DNA from: Climacium dendroides
Lineage: Eukaryota; Streptophyta; Bryopsida; Hypnales; Climaciaceae
Assembly (NCBI GenBank): GCA_950106755.1
Contig: OX467083.1
Location: 29,941,029 to 30,005,028 of the forward strand
Length of the DNA stretch: 64,000 bases
Direction of reading: 5' to 3'
Under the pieces are notes generated by a model. The model worked only from the letters and a program-made list of their open reading frames with translations, did no database searches and was not told where the DNA came from. Shown in pieces: positions 14,301 through 26,343 of the stretch. Each line of letters starts with the position of its first letter. Within the stretch, counting starts at the first letter, position 1. The position numbers were made by a program, and so were the translations under genes.

Positions 14301-14450
14301 CAAGCGAGCCAAGCCTTCCAATGGAACAGGTTTGCTTCGACGCTCGGGCTTGGTAGCAGGCATACCATTGCGAAACGAGGGGGATGCAGCGCGCGCACTG
14401 GGAGACTTGGACTTCATCGCTCTCCTCGAGTTTCTCACACTTCCACTCAT
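8381..14450 (-). CDS. Tandem-BRCT domain protein (TopBP1-like BRCT pair), ten exons
   Basis: Exons, read on the minus strand: 14450-14201, 14114-14029, 13912-13818, 13285-12975, 12866-12744, 12385-12260, 12099-11971, 10559-10321, 9654-9501 and 8599-8381, with GT..AG borders and a TGA stop at 8381-8383; about 577 aa. BRCT-1 (about aa 70-165) starts PFLGVVICVTGF and contains GGQYS, CTHLV and MSWFEDCVKQ. It is followed by RLDESIY, as after TopBP1 BRCT1. BRCT-2 (about aa 228-320) runs from ARFFIDPALPRDLQLK through WGATCVENW, THVVCES and PMWIMSARDG. The C-terminus (from VFRGAFLTIVFPIDRF on) is unlike known domains but looks like ordinary conserved protein. BRCT pairs read phosphoproteins in DNA-damage and replication signalling, so a nuclear repair role is inferred. 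All junction phases agree except exon 2 to exon 3, which is off by one base and may hide a short exon or a frameshift. The start is the ATG giving MSGSVRNS; an upstream in-frame choice is not excluded. Confidence 0.75.
10759..11258. mobile_element. PIF/Harbinger-like foldback MITE in a BRCT-gene intron
   Basis: This is a 500-bp near-palindrome whose ends are GAGCATCTACTATGCAACC and, inverted, GAGCATCTACAGTGCAACC. The flanks are the 3-bp direct repeat TAA (10756-10758 and 11259-11261), as expected for PIF/Harbinger. The two arms stay similar right up to the centre near 11010 ('aatgtggccaaatgtgg'). It lies in the 1.4-kb intron between exons 7 and 8 and would fold into a long hairpin in the pre-mRNA. 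Confidence 0.8.
11897..11927 (+). repeat. Interstitial plant telomere-type repeat (CCCTAAA)n
   Basis: Four nearly consecutive CCCTAAA units lie about 45 bp downstream (in transcription terms) of BRCT exon 7, inside its intron. Single AAACCCTAA motifs also occur nearby at about 10624 and 11861. Confidence 0.7.
12543..12582. repeat. 10-bp tandem repeat (TTTAACACAA)
   Basis: Four consecutive copies lie in the intron between BRCT exons 5 and 6. Confidence 0.8.
13322..13722. repeat. Minisatellite, unit about 88 bp, four to five copies
   Basis: It lies in the intron between BRCT exons 3 and 4. Each unit carries 'catcagttgaagctgct', 'caactggattctaatc' and a 'cctaaacgaccaa' phrase, with moderate divergence between copies. 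It ends just before exon 3. Confidence 0.7.
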
Positions 14451-14740
14451 AGAGAATCAACAACTACAAAACCAGGAACTCCGACACTTCCATATCCCCA
14501 GCGTAACTGCAATCCATACCCGAATCTCCACAACAATCGCGCTCTCAGAACTCACTTCTTACTCAATCTTACTCCCTCAAATCCAGTCCATAGTTCCGCC
14601 AAACTATCCAAATCTAACTACACGATCTCCAAAGCCTCAACCTAAATCCAGCCAGATGCAACCCCACTCCCCACACGCAGATCCACGTCCATACACAACA
14701 AAATCCACTTAAACCCACTGGGATACACTTCACTTCATTT

Positions 14741-14935
14741 CAACCCACTTCAATACGCTACAATACGTTGGAATCCACTTGAATCCACTCGATTAACTGG
14801 AATCCGCTGGAATCTGCTGAAGTCTGCTGGAATCCGCTTGCATGTCCTCGAATCTGCCTGAAACTGCTTGAAACTGCTTGAATCCGCTTGAAACTGCTTG
14901 AATGTGCTTGAATCTACTTGAATCTGCTGCTGTGT
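14741..14935. repeat. 10-bp period array (CTTGAATCNG), block 1
   Basis: About twenty degenerate decamers of the form CTTGAATCNG or CTTGAAACTG run head to tail, about 300-490 bp upstream of the BRCT start codon. A single-copy-looking spacer follows (14936-15024: 'tgtcaagatgattatgactc' to 'acgagtcaacta'). Confidence 0.75.
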
Positions 14936-15060
14936 CAAGATGATTATGACTCCCACACACAGCGGAATGCAAAAAAAACAGCACAGGTTGACGAGTCAAC
15001 TACGAAAATGAGCGCAAGCACCCACACACAAGTGTTGCAAATCCACGGCAATCCTCTAGA

Positions 15061-15215
15061 ATTCGCTTGAATCTCTTGAATCCGCTTGCAAGTGCTTGAA
15101 TCCACTGGAACCCGCTTCAAGGTGCTTGAATCCGCTTGAAAGCGCTTGAATCCTCTCTCACTGTGCTTGAATGTGCTTCACTCGGCTTGAATCTGCTTGA
15201 ATCTGCTTGACTGTG
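15061..15215. repeat. 10-bp period array (CTTGAATCNG), block 2
   Basis: This is a second, shorter block of the same decamer. It is again followed by a related spacer (15213-15302: 'tgtcaagatcatgactct' to 'acgagtgaacta'). The two array-plus-spacer modules are therefore a tandem segmental duplication in the upstream region of the BRCT gene. Confidence 0.75.
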
Positions 15216-15302
15216 TCAAGATCATGACTCTCCACCAAACCGGGATGCCCCCAAACCACCACAGACTGACGAGTGAACTATGCAAAATGACGGCAAACAA
15301 TA

Positions 15303-18300
15303 GCCTGCAACCCCGACTGGTCTGGTCCCCACTGCCACGGGAATCCCAAGGGGAGTGATGATGGCGAGAGGCTTGGCCTGCCTGCGCGTGTCCCGGCTTC
15401 CTGTAGCATCTCTCCGTCCGTCCGTCGTAAGCTTAATTACAGGCGACGAAAGACGGCGCCTTGCGCCACTCACTGCAAGGAGGGAGGAGGGAGGAATCTC
15501 CGGCGCTCCGGGCCTCCCTAACTTCACTTGTATACTATTCTTCTCGCCTGCGGGGATGCTTACTAATTTACTATAGCCACGTTTCCCGACATTTATAGTG
15601 GAGCCTGGTAAAGACAAATCGATGGACTGATGAGGGCTTTCAATTGGAGACTTGGAGTTTTGTTGTTTGCTTTTATTAGAGTTTCGAGGTCAGTCGTTTT
15701 CTCGATGGGTATCCGCCTGGCTGGCTTTCCAGAGAGATGAGGTGAGGTTTTTCGCATTTCCTCTGCTCACTGCCGAAGCTCATGAGGTGGCCAAGCTTAT
15801 TTGTGGCGCTTGGCTCGCTGGAAATTGATTGCGGGTTCGGCAACTTCGAGATGAGACAATTTGATGACAAGCCGTTGCGCACTGTTTCGGGTTCAGACCA
15901 GGGTGTTTGCGGTTGTGTTGTGGGATCCCTTTCATGGTGCCATCTGGGTTTGCACTTTGCAAATCAGTTGCAGTCTTGCAGATCAGTTGAAGACTATCGA
16001 GGCAACCCATTCCTGATCGTCTGAAACAGTGGGCGGTGTAATCCTGTGCAGGAGGTGACTAACAGTGATTAATTATGGCTCAGCTCCCGACGCAGTGGTG
16101 GCACATTATGATTGGCTACAAGACTCTCAATATTGGAGGACATTAAACCCAGCCCACTTTTGTGGGCTGAGCAAGCTGGATTTGCCCCAGGGAAAACGCT
16201 GGAATTTTTTATTTTCCATACTTGATAAAATTTGCAAATTTTAAATTCATATTTGCAATCAGAGACCCAAAATTAGTTGGGAGAGGTTTAGAACATATCT
16301 TAGACATGGCTCAAAATAGGGGTTTTTTTTACTTTTATCTTAGAGAACCCCAAAAATATCCTAAGGGGCCTACTTCATGGGTTGGATTTAGTGTCTTACC
16401 TCAATATTGCAACCACCCCTTGTTGGATTTTGCAACTAGCTTTTGGTCAAAAATAGGAAGGTCTACACAATGAGACATTGGGAAAAATCTAAACCCTGCA
16501 GAAGGCCATTAAAGTTTTGTTTTTTAGCATGTCGCAGTGCAAGTATAGGATTTTTTTTAATTATTATTTTTTTAATTTTAAAAAAATACTGAAACCTGAC
16601 GTGGTGCTAACGTGGCACCAGTAGTGCCACATCAGCTGCTGTCATTAAAAAAATAAGAAAAAAAAAAATAGTTTCATTTCCTTTGTAATTGCACAAGGAG
16701 GGTCAAAACTCGCAACCTTTTGGCAGCCTGAATTTTTTTGTAATGATGGGTGGAATAAAATCTTCAACTAAGAAAGTTCATAGTAATTATATTTTGAGAA
16801 ATAAAAATCTGAAAATTTATGAAAATCGTATGAACTCTATTTTTGCATGTGGAAAATTTTTCCCACTGTTGAAACCTTGAAATGAATTGCTTCCCTTAAG
16901 GTCATAGAGTCACAGAGCCATAGTCAATCATGTAGCTTTTTTGAAGCTTATTACCAATCTGATTTGGAATCTAAATATTTTGAGGCCAATTCCAAGAAGG
17001 GTACATTTTTAGAGGTGTGCACTTATTTTGTAGATCAAACCCAAGTAATATTATAATTTTTTAATTAAAATTATAATTCCTGTAAATTTTTGAAGTGGTC
17101 TACCCTAAAATTACACAACTATCCGTAGAATGGAGCTATAAACATCCTATAAACACTCATAACCGCCTTTCCAAGTATCTAATGGCATTTAAGTATTCAC
17201 CAGTAGAAGATTGACAAGTTATCCCATTTTGGCATAAATGCATTGATTTTGTCAAAATCTTCAACAAATTTGGATATTTTTTAGACATATTTGGATGTTT
17301 TTTTCAACCAAGTTGGGGCCAAAAGTAGGGGCCAAAATGGGCAATGAACGGAATTAGGTTGGTCTAAAATTGGTCTACATTAGCAATTGTAAGAAGTACT
17401 AGTGTTCGGGAAAAACAAAGACTAGTTCAAAATTACTAAGTGAAATTGTGAAAAAGATTGGTTGCAATTTTAAAATAGTGGCAAAAAACTAGTAAAAAAT
17501 CTCTCAAGTTTCAAGCCAAATAAATCATTTACTTTTATTATAGCATTCATCACTTATATTCATCCATTTATCCATCAATTTTTTTGGAGATTCTTGCATT
17601 AGTTCTTTAACATTTGTATGGTATAGATTATAAATACTTTCTTTGCGATTATTCTATGATTCAAAAGATATTGGTAGGTCTAGCCTCACAAAATAACTAT
17701 TTATCAATTCAAAAAACGATCCTTCAAAAATGATTTGAATAAAAGGTAAGAAACAAATTTCAAAAATCAATATGATTAGAACTTAATATATTGAACTTAA
17801 AGGAAACAAATTCTTGTGAAAATCACATATATTCAACCAACAATTGAGTTTAAAAAGAATTTGCAATTTTTGGCTTCAAAGTTTTTATTGAAAAATATTG
17901 GTTTGTATACTAGTCAATCTAACAATATCAATATGGTATGTGGATTATATTTTACAACTATTGTCTGAGATGAGAGTCGTCATTAAATTATTCTTTTAAG
18001 TTGCATTTTATAACACATCTTTCATAATTTTGGAAATCTAGACTACCCTTCGTAATCCTTAAGGGACTAATTCATTAATTCATTGATAAGAAGGTTTTAA
18101 CTTCTAAGTGCTCAAGCAACCATTTTTTGGTCATTATTTGACTTTGGGTAGAATTTTGGGCAATTTTTTTTTTTAATTTTTTAGTTTTTTAATTTTTTAA
18201 AACATTGGATTGTCTTTCAATATTTATATTCAAAACTAAGATCACTACATCCAAACAAAAATTATAAGTACTTCACATTATCTTCTTTGGTGCAAACTTC

Positions 18301-18912
18301 AAAAAAATTGTAGAACTTAGATTTTATAACACATTTGTATTTGGTCCAAACCCCTTGGGCTTTTAGGGGTTAGTAAGAATGTTAAACTTGTGGTCCTTCC
18401 AATCTTTTAAATTCTCTTCTACAATAGGCCCCACATAAATGCACCAAGGTTTTTTTTCATTTTTTAAGAAGTGGCAATTGAAAGTGGTAATATAAATTGT
18501 TATAGTAGTGCTCCAAATTTCAACATTCATCCACGTATTGGATAGAAAATATCACATTAGCACATATCACATATCTACAATTTGGTATTCATCCACAATC
18601 TGACGATTTCATCCCAAATCTTTTTTTAAATTAAAGTTTTCTAGTGAATGCATCTAAATTTTTTGGCATTTTTTAGCCAAATTCTTCTTTTTGGGTGCAA
18701 TTTGGCACCAAGAAGCTAGAAAAAAAAAAGCCTTAAAATGCACCAATTGATCTAAAACCACCATCATAACTCTCGGTACATCTCCAAAATCAATATGTAC
18801 CTATGTAGAAGAATTAATCAATTTCAGAATGATCGAACCTCTCCAATGCCAAAAAACCTTTGACCCTTCCTAACTTTTGCATACAGTATCCAAACGCCAT
18901 ATTCTTTGGTGT
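15303..18912. other. Intergenic DNA, no supported gene
   Basis: 15300-16060 is less AT-rich and contains a 131-codon minus-strand frame (15222-15617) without recognisable domains. Given its place upstream of the BRCT gene it may be promoter or CpG-rich DNA. From 16200 on the sequence is AT-rich and non-coding. A direct-repeat-like stretch at 16590-16650 ('acgtggtgctaacgtggcacc') has no clear identity. Confidence 0.4.
16060..16870 (+). repeat. Dispersed repeat, partner of 39870-40150 (inverted)
   Basis: Three separate phrases here recur in inverse orientation at 39870-40150: 'atggctcagctccc'-like followed by 'cattatgattggct'; 'aaataggaaggtctaca'; and 'aaaatctgaaaatttatgaa' with 'ttttgcatgtggaaaaattt'. 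Order is kept, so both derive from one repeat family. Confidence 0.5.
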
Positions 18913-18920
18913 GTTGGAAC

Positions 18921-19046
18921 CAGGGCTTTTTAGGACCAGTGTCCTCCCTGTTGGCAGCATTTAAGAGGCCAGTTTTTGGAGGGATGAAGCCAGAGAGGTC
19001 AGATTTCTGACAGTCTGGCAAAATTTCGCCAGAAAAAAAAGCCCTG
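18921..19046. mobile_element. hAT-type MITE with exact 8-bp target duplication
   Basis: The 126-bp insert has ends CAGGGCTTTTTAGGACC and, inverted, CAGGGCTTTTTTTTCTGG. It is flanked by the direct repeat GTTGGAAC (18913-18920 and 19047-19054), the hAT signature length. The host sequence around it (18770-19115) has a paralogue at 19840-20015 that contains a single, uninterrupted GTTGGAAC at 19970-19977, which acts as the empty site. Confidence 0.85.
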
Positions 19047-19440
19047 GTTGGAACTGCCTTTTCACTTGCCAACAAGAAAAAAAGAAAAGCAATGAAAATC
19101 TGACCCGCCGTAAGAGAGACGACTGTTTCCATGAGTGCGTTGCGTTGCGTTACGAGACTGTTTCCATGATCGAGTGTGTTCGTAAGCTAAGCTAGCCTCC
19201 AATGACATCATTTTTGTTGTTGTTTATTGGTCGTGACAATTCCTCTTGAACGACTGATTCATTCCATTCCAATGTTGCAGCGATCATGCGTTGATCGAGC
19301 GGCCTCACTTAGTTTAGTTTTCAAAGAGAGAACCACAGGACAGTTGAGATTGCATTCATTGTGAGTCTTTGTGAGTCACATGACGGTGCTGATTCATTTG
19401 TTTAATTGTTGATAAAAACAAAAACTTCCTGTTCGCTGCA

Positions 19441-19598
19441 TCATCGGGATGGTGTGCACAATTTCGTTTTCAAGACCATTCCGATGAAGCTAAGAATTGA
19501 ATTGAATTGAATTGCTGTTGGGTCATCGGGATGGTGTGCACAGTTTCGTTTCAGATCATTCCGAAGAAAGGAATTGAATTGAATTGAATTGCTGTTGG
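19441..19598. repeat. Tandem duplication, period about 82 bp
   Basis: 'tcatcgggatggtgtgcaca' occurs at 19441 and 19523. Both copies end in runs of GAATT repeats followed by 'gctgttggg'. Confidence 0.8.
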
Positions 19599-19729
19599 GA
19601 GCGTGATCGTTGGAGTGTCTGCACTGGAAAGGCCGCGGATTATGACTTGACTGTTCACTGTAGAAACGTTAAGACCAGGGGGTGCGTATTTGACTTGTTT
19701 TGAGCAATCGGCAGCCATGAAGATCCTGC

Positions 19730-19797
19730 TAATTATTGCAGGAGAATACACTTGCTTTGCCAATTATTGCAGGAGTATACAATTGCTTTGTCAATTT
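19730..19797. repeat. Tandem duplication, period about 34 bp
   Basis: 'aattattgcaggagaataca' plus 'cttgctttgcc' is followed at once by a second copy with few changes. Confidence 0.75.
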
Positions 19798-19839
19798 GCC
19801 AATTAAGGTAGGTACACCCAAATGTGCCACTGACCTTAA

Positions 19840-20015
19840 ATCGCCATCTATACCATATGTACATTTCCAAAATCAGTTCTGTGCCTATGTGGAAGAAACA
19901 CTTTCAGAACCAAACTTTGTTCCTTAATAACTTTTGCATACAGCATCCAAATGCCACGTTCTCTGGTGCGTTGGAACCTCCTTTCACTTGTCAACAAGGA
20001 CATATGAAAATTTGA
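19840..20015 (+). repeat. Paralogue of 18770-19115 lacking the hAT MITE
   Basis: It shares 'acttttgcatacag.atcca', 'tctggtg.gttggaacc' and 'tttcacttg.caacaag' with the upstream copy in the same order. This shows a local duplication of about 180 bp that predates the hAT insertion. Confidence 0.7.
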
Positions 20016-20101
20016 TCAGTCTAATAATAGAAAATAGGCTCTGTAGCAAAAAGTGGCGGTTCTGGGTGTACCTACCTTGTGCACCCTCTGTTCTCAACGT
20101 T

Positions 20102-20194
20102 AGAGAGCAGGCACGGGTTTGCAAATTTTGTAGATCAACTTGTCCTCTTGGCTCTCCTCATATGCAAAATCTGCAAACCCCTACCCGCTCTCTA
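20102..20194. repeat. Short inverted repeat, MITE-like hairpin
   Basis: The left arm AGAGAGCAGGCACGGGTTTG continues into CAAATTTTG. The right arm is its imperfect inverse (CAAAATCTGCAAACCCCTAC then CCGCTCTCTA). The loop is about 30 bp. No target duplication is convincing, so its origin is unclear. Confidence 0.5.
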
Positions 20195-20197
20195 GTT

Positions 20198-23100
20198 TAG
20201 TACAAAGAATGCATATTTTGGTTCAATAATTCAAGTATTTTGGTGACTATCTTGGTCATGAGGGGTTGTGTCCTTTAAGGGTTAAAATGGGTTTATTTTC
20301 TTGCATGCCAACAAACAAAGAATTTCAAGGTATGTAGAGTTAGTTTTTTTATCAAGATTGAAAAAAACTTGTAGTAATTTAAGATTCAAACACAGGGGAG
20401 ACTTATTAATGGGAATTATGTTAATCGTCGAGTTGTCACAATTCATACCAAGTAGGATCTTTGATTTACGAATCAATTAGTCTTAATTTATTAGTCAATT
20501 GGAGCCTATGATAATATAATCCTCACTATTTTCCAATTGGACTACAACGATTGTCCTTCCTCTATTTCACATTCACCCTATAGCCTTAGTGTTCGAGGTA
20601 AACAACTTAACATGTCTTCCAATAGAAATTAAATTATAACACACATACACACAACTTTAATAGTAACCACGTAATTGACTGACTCACTCAACCAATTGCA
20701 AAATAATTGAGAAATTACACACATTCAAAGTAACATCCACTTCAATTAACACAATAAAGAAAACACAAAGGCACAAAGGCCAAAATGATACTGCTGACCT
20801 CCTAGCACAAGCAGGAGTGTTCAACACCATGAACAACTAAATTGCCTATTGAAAAGTTTTTCTACTTAAAAGAAGAAGAGCGATTAGAATAGTTACCACC
20901 TATTGATTTTAAGTCTTTTTATCTTTCAATTTGTCCATATCTACCAATTTATTAATAATTGACTCTTATCGATCACTATGGTCTATTTACACTACCTAAA
21001 GCCAATCCAATTAAATAAAGCTCAAAGTTAGCTAGAAAGTTATCAATAGGATTTTTGGAATAAAATAAATATTACTACAAAGTACCTCATTGAGTGAAAT
21101 TGGCATGTAGGTTGTTTTTACACTCAATTTGAGAAGCCTTGAAGAAAGCTTGTCAAGGTCCACAACTTATCTTGGGAGGAAGTATAAGGAAGAAGAAGAA
21201 GGCACAACAATGTCCAATTTAGTATAGGTCGTAATGTGAGTGAGTTCTTTATAAATGATTGTCCATAAGACTTTCAGTCCAAGGGTCCCTAGAATTGTAG
21301 CCAAGTCTTGATTCTGGTATGCTTGTAAAAGGGATTACTTGTAAAAGTCTTTGAAGCAAATAACTTTGTAATGGGTCTAACTATAATTTCAGGATACTCG
21401 CAACTTATGCATTTTTTTGCCATGGAGGACAAAAGTGTCATCCATGTCATTTTCCCCCTTAGAATTACACTTTCAAGTATAACGTTACATTCTTTTATCT
21501 TCTCAATTTTGGAAACTCTCATTGGTTGAAAGCTTGCAATCCTCAACTTTTCACTTCTAGTATGAAGAAGTCTTTAGTCAATTGAATTTATAAAAATTGA
21601 TCCCTAAACTAATTTTTTATGAAATTGTTGATAATTTGTCCGTGCACAAAGTTATTGAATGTAAATTGTCACAAAAGCATGGGTAGTAATTCAATGATTT
21701 TGCAAAAAAAAAAACTAATTGCTAAAACATTCTAATATAGTTTATAATGTTATTCAACAAAGAACTAAGGGATTGGGTTGGGGTGTCTAAGGCTTATACG
21801 CAATTTTGTTGATGTGACATACACTAAACCACCATGGAATCAAACTAGTCATTTATGTTATCCTTTTAACTTAGTTTAGAGTTTCAAAATCTACAAAAAA
21901 TAATATAACTTCTAATGTAGAAACTTGTTTGTTAAACTTTCAACGACAATGTATTGTCTCCTTATTACTATGGGAAGCAATGTGCATTTTTTGCATGATT
22001 TTTTGCCACTTTGCTATGGAGAAAAAACAAAGGCTATTTCTTGTAAAGGAAATTTAACCCCTAAAATTCTTTCATGTTTAAAGGCCCAAAACTACTTCAA
22101 AATACTTATCCCAAAAGCAAGGTCAAAATCGTCTTCAATATTTGTTTTTTAACAAATCCAACCTTAAAGCCTTTGGTTGACTTGTTTAGGTACATTGATC
22201 CAAAATTTTAGAGTGAATATCCCGCCTAAACTTCAAAATGTAAGCTTTTCTAGCCCTTACAAAAATTAAAGTTTTATTTTTCAACAATTTTAAAAGAAAA
22301 AATGGATGTCCTCTAACTTATGCATTTTAGTCTACATGTTTTTAAGAAAATGGGTTGAAAATATATGAAAAAAAATTTAGCCAATTTTTTTTTATATTCA
22401 TTTAAAAAAATGGTGTAAACTAGAAGTTATTATCAAATGAAAGATAAAGCTAGGATGCTAATAAATTTTAAAAGAATTTGATCATTATTAATTAAAATAA
22501 TAAGAATATTTTAGTAAATAATTAATATCTTTTATCTTTATTTTGAAAATTTTGAAAATTGAGAGCCAATTAAGGATGATAGTTAATTCCAACTTATGAA
22601 GTCAATAGAATCCGCTCAAGTTCTCAAAAGTCCAAAGTAGGCTTGTTGGTCATTTAGGGATTAAGTTTAGTTTTTACAAAATAGTCAAATTTTATCTAGG
22701 TATCACCTAGGTTGCATATAGATATCACCAAGTATCATCCAAATATCACTAGAGTATTGAAGTTATGAGCTAGATTTTTCTCCAAAATGAAAGAAAAATA
22801 ATCATTGTTAGAAAACAATCAGTCTTCCTGAATAATATATATCTCTTGATAGTGTTGGAAGTTTAGTAACCATTCAATTTGTAGACATGAATTGTTTCAT
22901 CTTAAAGGCTAGTTGTTCATTGAGTAGACAATTGAAAATCCAACTAGATTCCTATAAAGTCAATTTGGGTTAGATGTTCACAAAACTTTGACACAAGGTG
23001 TGAATATGGACTCCCTTAGTAAGAATATAATTTTATATCTAATCAAGTACCGAAATCAAAAGTTATATTGTCCTGAATTTGTTTGGGCAACTAGAGCAAT

Positions 23101-24037
23101 TTGGGCATCTTTCGGGCATCTTTTGCAAATTTTTTGAAAGTTTGCATGTATGTAACTAATAAAATATGGCATACAACAAGATAAGAATAATTTAATTCTC
23201 AAATTATATTTTAAAAGAAATTGAATTTTATTAGTTATAATGGTGTGGTTTCAAAAAAAAGAATTCTTCTAACTTCAAGCCCTATTATTTTGCAATTTGT
23301 GAAGTCAAAGTTCTTCAAAAATTTCCCACATATTCCAAATGTTTGTTTCTATATTTTCACCATTTGGATTTCAAATTAAAAAATTCCCTCATTGTACAAG
23401 AAATCATCAAAAAATGACTAGTGTATTGCCAATTCACCTTAACTTCCTTGCATTGCAAGGTGATTTATAATAAGCTAGCCACTCTATATTTTCTTATGAA
23501 AATTTTCATAAGTGAACCTAACACCTTATGTTCATGAATGTTCAAAATCCACATTTTTGTATAAAGAAAAAATTTAACTCCAAGAAGGCTCAAAGTTTAT
23601 TAGACTTGTTTAGCAAAAATGAAAAAAAGTTTATTTTTCTAACTTCAAACATTATAATTTTTCAATGGATGCGTTCAAATGGATTGAAGTTTTTCCATAC
23701 AATCATTCATTTACTTGTTTAATACACTTTTGTATGGTTGGAATTTAAAAAAACTTTAATTTTTTTATTTTGGACAATAGAGTTAATCGTAAAGTAGTTT
23801 GGACTTTCTTTGAAGTTCCAAGCTAAATTTAAATTGTGGTCCCCAACAATAAATGCATTTATGGTATACCACTTCATCTTGAGTTAACCTCTAACCCATA
23901 AATGATGTTGTGGCCAATGAATGACAAAGAATCTTTCTATATGGGACAAAAGTGCAACTATTCCTTTTCCAAATTTTGTGTGAAAAAAGGAGGACTTCTA
24001 CTATAGTTTGACTTCCAATGAATATTTTTGGATATTT
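20198..24037. other. AT-rich intergenic DNA, nothing recognised
   Basis: I see no coding frame, RNA gene or element ends in this stretch. Isolated 'ctttaagggttaa' phrases (20272) suggest old ends of the TTAA-type dispersed repeat. Confidence 0.4.
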
Positions 24038-24924
24038 TTAACCTCTATAGGACCATTGTCCTTTCAGGGAACAAATTGGATTTTGGGTAGGTACCTCCAA
24101 TCTCAATTTTTCTCATAAACTTTTTTTGGAGATATAAAACTAATTATCTTCATGGAAATATATATTTTTCAATTGGTGTCTAAAAATAGAAGTTATGTCC
24201 AAATTAGCTCAAAACAAGGGAGACTAGGGAGCAAAAAAAATTAAAAATTTTGAATTTTTTTCCTCATAGATTACATTTTTTCTACAAGGAAAGCTTTGAT
24301 TCATTTCATTTAGATAAGTGATGTGAAAGTTATGAGCAATCTTGTTTTCAGGCGATCTAAGCATCTTATTGAAAAAATAACTTGTAGAATTCACTTATGA
24401 ATGCAATTTTTTCAATTTAAGAAAAAAATGTTCCACATAGTTTAGTTTGATTTTTAGAAAAATCTCACCTTTGGGATTTGTGCATTCTAATTCCATCTTA
24501 GAGATAACAATATTTTAGATTTTTCTTCTATCTCTTACCTAATTCTATTTAGTAATTTTTTTAAGAATGAAAATTATATTTTTTGAAATAATTTTTTTCC
24601 AAGATTCTCAATTTGATTCCACACCATAAATATTTAAACCTCAAAACTCTTTAGTTCAAAAAATTTGAAGTTAAGAAGGTTTAAAGTCAAAAAATCTAAC
24701 TATGTACCCAAAAAATTGTTTTATCTACTTTAAACACAAATATCTTGCAACTTGTGATATCAAAAATTTTGAAATTTATTCTGCACATTTTCATACTAGT
24801 TAGGTATATGATCCTATAGTTAGATGTGCAAAAAATACAATTTCAATTTTTTTTACTCTTTGCAATAGAAATGGCAATTTTGAGTGTTTTGGCAGAAAAA
24901 ATGGCCTTCGCCCTTGAGGTGTTA
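24038..24924 (+). repeat. Dispersed 0.9-kb repeat with TTAA ends (copy, subfamily 2)
   Basis: The left end is TTAACCTCTATAGGACC and the right end near 24924 is CTTGAGGTGTTAGAA, a decayed inverted form. The interior matches the copy at 40899-41834 read in the opposite direction (shared 'gtaggtac', 'ttttgggta' and 'agttatg' phrases in order). It is non-coding. Confidence 0.55.
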
Positions 24925-25537
24925 GAACAATGATTTCCATGATACCAAAATGGATGATTTCCACAGTCACTAGTTTGTCCTTTAAAGGTTAAACTCATAG
25001 TTGATCCGAAATTCTTTGACTTTTGCTAATCGAAGGGTAAAAAACCCTAGTTTCTTTGTAATTTACAATTAACTCTAATGCATCAAAAAATAGCAGTGTT
25101 GGACTTCCAAAACAAAACATCCTTTGGCCTTTCAGCCTTTAATTAGTGGTTAACCCCTCATTGCCTAAGGTCTATTTGAATTCAAAAACATTAGTGCTTT
25201 TGAATTGATGTAGTTCAAAATGTCACTAAGTTATAAAGATTTTAGTCGTACAATCTTGTAGTGTACATGTTCTAGATGACATGAATCAAATTTGGAGTCA
25301 TTTGACCACATAGATTACAAGATTTTAATGTTGTAGTGTTGAAAAAGGATGCTGAAATTTTTCTAACAACACATTTAGAGGTGAAATTCAATTTCTAAAT
25401 CTACTCAAATGAAAAAACTTTAAACTATAAAGTGATTCAAAACCACCATACAAACACAGCAAAAAATGTTGCAAAAAAACACATCTACAGCTAAACCTCC
25501 TTTTACTAAAATGCTTCTTAGTCACTTATAACTTCTT

Positions 25538-26060
25538 GGATTGATATGAAATTTTAGCCACATAAACTAGACTAGTATGCGCAACTTTCTCAATTTAAAA
25601 AAAATTGGAAACGGACACTATATAAAGAAGAAACATGCCGCCGAAGTTCACTGAAATCCAAAAATGTTAGGATTTTGAACTTTGAATTGCTTCCAAACAT
25701 TCAAAACAATTTGGATTGATATGAAAATTTCACCACAATAACTACTTGAAGGTGAACATAATCCAAGAAATTTTATTGAAAACGAACATCGGATGAACAT
25801 ACAAGCCTCCGAAGTTGCAGACTTGAAATGCAGTTTGGTGAATTCAAATTGAACCTGTGAACTTTGATTGGCTTTCAAGAAATTAGCATATGTTGGATTG
25901 ATTTGAAATTTTTATCACATAAACTAAAGAAGAAGGCACAAATTTACCAACAAATTTCATTGAATTTGAACATCGGATGCAAAATTTATAGCACTTTGAA
26001 TTGGACTTGAAACTATGTGAAGACACTTTTAATCCCCTTTGACTATGAGGGGTTAAAGAA
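25538..26060. repeat. Three imperfect tandem repeats of about 180 bp
   Basis: A phrase 'ggattgatatgaaattt..cacataaacta' recurs at 25538, 25713 and 25894. Each copy is followed downstream by an 'aacatcggatg' or 'gccgaagtt' phrase. Copies are well diverged. Confidence 0.5.
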
Positions 26061-26343
26061 ATTGACAAGCCAAGTCCAAAATCCAGTGTGAGGCTCAAAT
26101 TATGGTAGATCACACTAATTAATGCTTACAGTATATGCAAGTGCAAGTCATAAATTTAGCTTGTCAATTGAATCAGCCTTGGAAGCAGATCTATATGCAG
26201 GCCCGTATAATGAACCTGCCGGTTACACTGCACTGCACACCACACTGCACCTCTGGAAGGACGGACCCATGACCACTGATTTCAAGCTCCATTGTTCACC
26301 ACCAGCCCTTTTTAGGGGGCTAGATTGCACCATTTCAAAATAA

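Noticed and set aside
15222..15617. 131-codon frame on the minus strand
   Set aside because: GC-rich upstream DNA gives long frames by chance; no domain, and part of it overlaps the duplicated spacer modules.
24038..24924. Solo LTR interpretation for the 0.9-kb repeats
   Set aside because: Ends are inverted CCCCTAAAGG words rather than TG..CA, and copies show no internal retroelement or primer-binding site.
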